NCBI GenBank assembly: GCA_018057635.1
Contig: JAGPDJ010000081.1
Coordinates: 1 to 8,341, forward strand
Direction: 5' to 3'
Origin: Ferruginibacter sp.
GTDB taxonomy: Bacteria > Bacteroidota > Bacteroidia > Chitinophagales > Chitinophagaceae
DNA: 8,341 bases
Below the pieces are notes generated by a model. The model saw only the letters and a program-made list of their open reading frames with translations, did no database searches and was not told the DNA's origin. The position numbers were made by a program, and so were the translations under genes. Position 1 is the stretch's first letter. Every line of letters begins with the position of its first letter. This document shows, one piece after another, positions 6,903 through 8,341 of the stretch.

Positions 6903-6938
6903 GTTTAATGTTTGGTATGTAATAGTTAAACAAAATTA
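6903..6938 (-). promoter_or_regulatory. Candidate promoter and operator of the sigma factor/crt genes
   Basis: Read on the minus strand, TAATTTTG (complement of 6931-6938) matches the Bacteroidota -7 element TAnnTTTG. A TTG lies 22 bases upstream as a possible, over-spaced -33 element. The plus strand shows arms CTGTTTAA (6901-6908) and TTAAACAA (6926-6933), pairing at 7 of 8 positions with a 17-base spacer. One arm overlaps the -7 element and the other lies past the expected transcription start. The 13-mer TTAAACAAAATTA (6926-6938) recurs exactly in front of the MerR-type gene. This geometry would suit repression by a MerR/CarH-type dimer or tetramer; binding is inferred. Confidence 0.5.
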
Positions 6939-6979
6939 TGGATAGTTTTTTACATTCTCCCAACTGATTTGTTAAAATT

Positions 6980-7858
6980 TTAAAGATTTGTTACGAATTG
7001 CATTACTTCTGCAAAAGATCTTTTAAATAAGATTGGGGGTTGAATCTTTTTCTCAAAATTTTGTGTGAGCTGCCCGGAAATGATAACAGGTATGTTTTGA
7101 AATTTCTGCCGCAGGTTGGTAAGAAAACGATCGAAGTTGAAATTTTGACCAACCGATGTAAGATGAGAATACAGGTAATCAGGTTTTTTAAGGTTCACCA
7201 CATAAGCAACATCTTTGATGGGCACATTTGATCCCAGGTATATGACATTTGCTCCCCTGCTTTTTAGTATAAAATACATGAACAGCAGTCCAAGTTCGTG
7301 GTATTCTCCTTCCGGAAGAAATAAGAGCACCGTTTTATTTACCTTGATACTGGTTGAAACACCTTCAATTCCAACGATCAGCTTTTGCCTTACCAGATTG
7401 GTTACAAGGTGTTCCTGTGCCGGATTTATGTGGTTTGTAAGCCAAAGTATACCAATTTTTTCCAGGAAAGGAAAAATGATTTGCGTAATGGCGCGCTCTA
7501 TACCCCTCGACAAAATAAACCTGTCTAATGTGTTCTCAAAACTTTCCATATCAAGGTCTATCATATTCTTGATCAGGTCGTTCACAATGCGTTCCTGCTG
7601 GGCTTCCATCTGGCTGAGTGAAAGGAGTTTTTCCTTTATTTCAGCTTCATTCATTTTATCAATATGTGATATCTTATAGCCATATTTATTAAGCAATGCT
7701 ATGTTGAGTATTTTCTTCAACTCTTCGTTTCCATAATAGCGGATATTGGTAAATGTACGGCTGGGTTTCAGGAAACTATATCGTTGTTCCCAGATTCGCA
7801 GTGTGTGGGCCTTTATGCCCGAGAGATTTTCAAGATCTTTTATTGTAAATGAATCCAT
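6980..7858 (-). CDS. carH: MerR-family transcriptional regulator with cobalamin-binding domain (CarH/LitR-type photoreceptor)
   Basis: Predicted light-responsive repressor. In characterised CarH proteins adenosylcobalamin assembles a DNA-binding tetramer in the dark, and light breaks the Co-C bond, disassembling it and freeing carotenoid promoters. The 292-residue protein has an N-terminal MerR winged helix (FTIKDLENLSGIKAHTLRIW, 4-23, then RYYGNEELKKI), a helical cap with the W-x9-EH signature (Trp139, Glu149, His150) and a C-terminal Rossmann B12 domain with E-x-H-x-x-G (Glu185, His187, Gly190); His187 is the expected cobalt ligand. Further B12-domain elements are YSHLTSVG (230-237) and VIISGQL (258-264). 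ATG at 7858. It sits directly upstream of the sigma factor gene (86-bp gap) and the crt genes, as LitR/CarH often does. A B12-independent CarA-like mode is possible but less likely because the ligand motifs are intact. Confidence 0.92.
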   Translation of the reverse strand: MDSFTIKDLENLSGIKAHTLRIWEQRYSFLKPSRTFTNIRYYGNEELKKILNIALLNKYGYKISHIDKMNEAEIKEKLLSLSQMEAQQERIVNDLIKNMIDLDMESFENTLDRFILSRGIERAITQIIFPFLEKIGILWLTNHINPAQEHLVTNLVRQKLIVGIEGVSTSIKVNKTVLLFLPEGEYHELGLLFMYFILKSRGANVIYLGSNVPIKDVAYVVNLKKPDYLYSHLTSVGQNFNFDRFLTNLRQKFQNIPVIISGQLTQNFEKKIQPPILFKRSFAEVMQFVTNL

Positions 7859-7898
7859 GGTAACAGCTTTATGAGCTAATTACAAATTAAGGAAATAA

Positions 7899-7935
7899 TT
7901 GTTTAAAGAAAAATAAAAATAATTAAACAAAATTA
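7899..7935 (-). promoter_or_regulatory. Candidate autoregulated promoter/operator of the CarH-like gene
   Basis: A perfect 8-bp inverted repeat, TTGTTTAA (7899-7906) and TTAAACAA (7923-7930), flanks a 16-base A-rich spacer. The minus strand reads TAATTTTG at 7935-7928, a match to the Bacteroidota -7 consensus TAnnTTTG, overlapping the right arm and the stop codon of the sugar transferase gene. The expected transcript would start near 7921 and have a leader of about 60 bases. No clear -33 element is visible. The 13-mer TTAAACAAAATTA (7923-7935) and the arm spacing are shared with the site in front of the sigma gene. Negative autoregulation is an inference. Confidence 0.5.
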
Positions 7936-8341
7936 AAAACCGGATCGTTGAGGAAGGCCACGGAATGCTTTTCGTACAAGGTTGTTTTTGGGGGAAATAA
8001 TAGACCATGCAGTGAGGAAAATGATCATTAAATCTGTATAAGTGGACGCTTGTTGTCTATACCACATTTCCAAAGCTGCTTTATAAGGATAAATGGCTGC
8101 GTAGGTAGCCCTTGGGTCTGTTGAATCGGATAATATTTTTTCTTCATCCCGGAAAAGCAGGGAACCGATACCAGTAATACCAGGCTTAGATTCATAAATA
8201 ACATCTTGAACTTCAGTAGGATATAACTTAAAACTGATCTCCATCAATGGGCGTGGGCCAACTATGCTCATATCGCCCTTAAACACATTGATGATCTGCG
8301 GCAATTCATTTAACTTACTCATTCTTAAGAACTTACCAAAT
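7933..8341 (-). CDS. Bacterial sugar transferase (polyprenyl-phosphate hexose-1-phosphate transferase), C-terminal part, truncated by window edge
   Basis: Enzymes of this family transfer a sugar-1-phosphate from a nucleotide sugar to undecaprenyl phosphate at the inner membrane, starting exopolysaccharide, capsule or glycan synthesis. The visible C-terminal 135 residues or so contain the family block FGKFLR...LNELPQIINVFKGDMSIVGPRP (the last part is the strongest signature) and then KPGITGIGSLLFRDEE. The reading frame continues past the right edge: FGKFLR precedes the Met at 8322, so that Met is internal and the real start lies outside. The membrane anchor and the catalytic Asp-Glu segment are also outside. 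Same strand as the carotenoid genes, 74 bp upstream of the CarH-like gene, whose promoter element overlaps its stop codon. It probably belongs to a separate polysaccharide locus; sugar specificity is unknown. Confidence 0.92.
   Translation of the reverse strand, partial: FGKFLRMSKLNELPQIINVFKGDMSIVGPRPLMEISFKLYPTEVQDVIYESKPGITGIGSLLFRDEEKILSDSTDPRATYAAIYPYKAALEMWYRQQASTYTDLMIIFLTAWSIISPKNNLVRKAFRGLPQRSGF

Noticed and set aside
8320..8322. Met codon as the start of the sugar transferase
   Set aside because: The frame continues upstream to the edge as FGKFLR, which is conserved family sequence, so the Met is internal.

Overview
The window looks like a chromosomal segment of a Bacteroidota bacterium, probably Chitinophagaceae-like. 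The evidence is a fused two-domain lycopene cyclase beside a CruF-type protein and a CrtZ-type hydroxylase, almost no Shine-Dalgarno sequences, TAnnTTTG-type promoter elements, and moderately AT-rich coding DNA. The taxonomic placement is inference; the gene families are read from motifs.

Layout: (1) positions 1-1208, plus strand: an adenylate-forming (AMP-binding) ligase that enters from outside the window and whose N-terminus is missing. (2) 1209-1503: a convergent intergenic gap with two identical 86-bp direct repeats (1239-1324 and 1422-1507) separated by a unique 97-bp spacer; each repeat carries the near-palindrome AGATGaCATCT at both ends. (3) 7858 down to 1504, minus strand: a carotenoid gene cluster. 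In transcription order it holds a MerR-family regulator with a cobalamin-binding domain (CarH/LitR type), an ECF sigma factor, crtI, crtB, idi, a cruF-like gene, crtZ and a crtYcd-type lycopene cyclase. From crtB onward the spacing is very tight, with one GTGA stop/start overlap. (4) 7933-8341, minus strand: the C-terminal end of a bacterial sugar transferase (polyprenyl-phosphate hexose-1-phosphate transferase), running off the right edge.

How the genes work together: Idi balances IPP and DMAPP; CrtB condenses two GGPP into phytoene; CrtI desaturates it to lycopene; the cyclase makes beta-ionone ring(s); CrtZ hydroxylates the ring(s) at C-3; the CruF-like protein probably hydrates the acyclic end at C-1'. 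The set points to zeaxanthin and/or monocyclic 1'-hydroxy carotenoids of the saproxanthin type. No crtE, crtD or crtW is present in the window. The upstream regulator keeps both signature motifs of adenosylcobalamin photoreceptors, so light/B12-controlled expression is likely.

The least expected signals are a shared inverted-repeat plus -7-element architecture in front of both the regulator and the sigma gene (a candidate operator), and the 86-bp paired repeat that supplies the stop codon of the cyclase gene. I see no tRNA, rRNA, CRISPR array or transposase gene.
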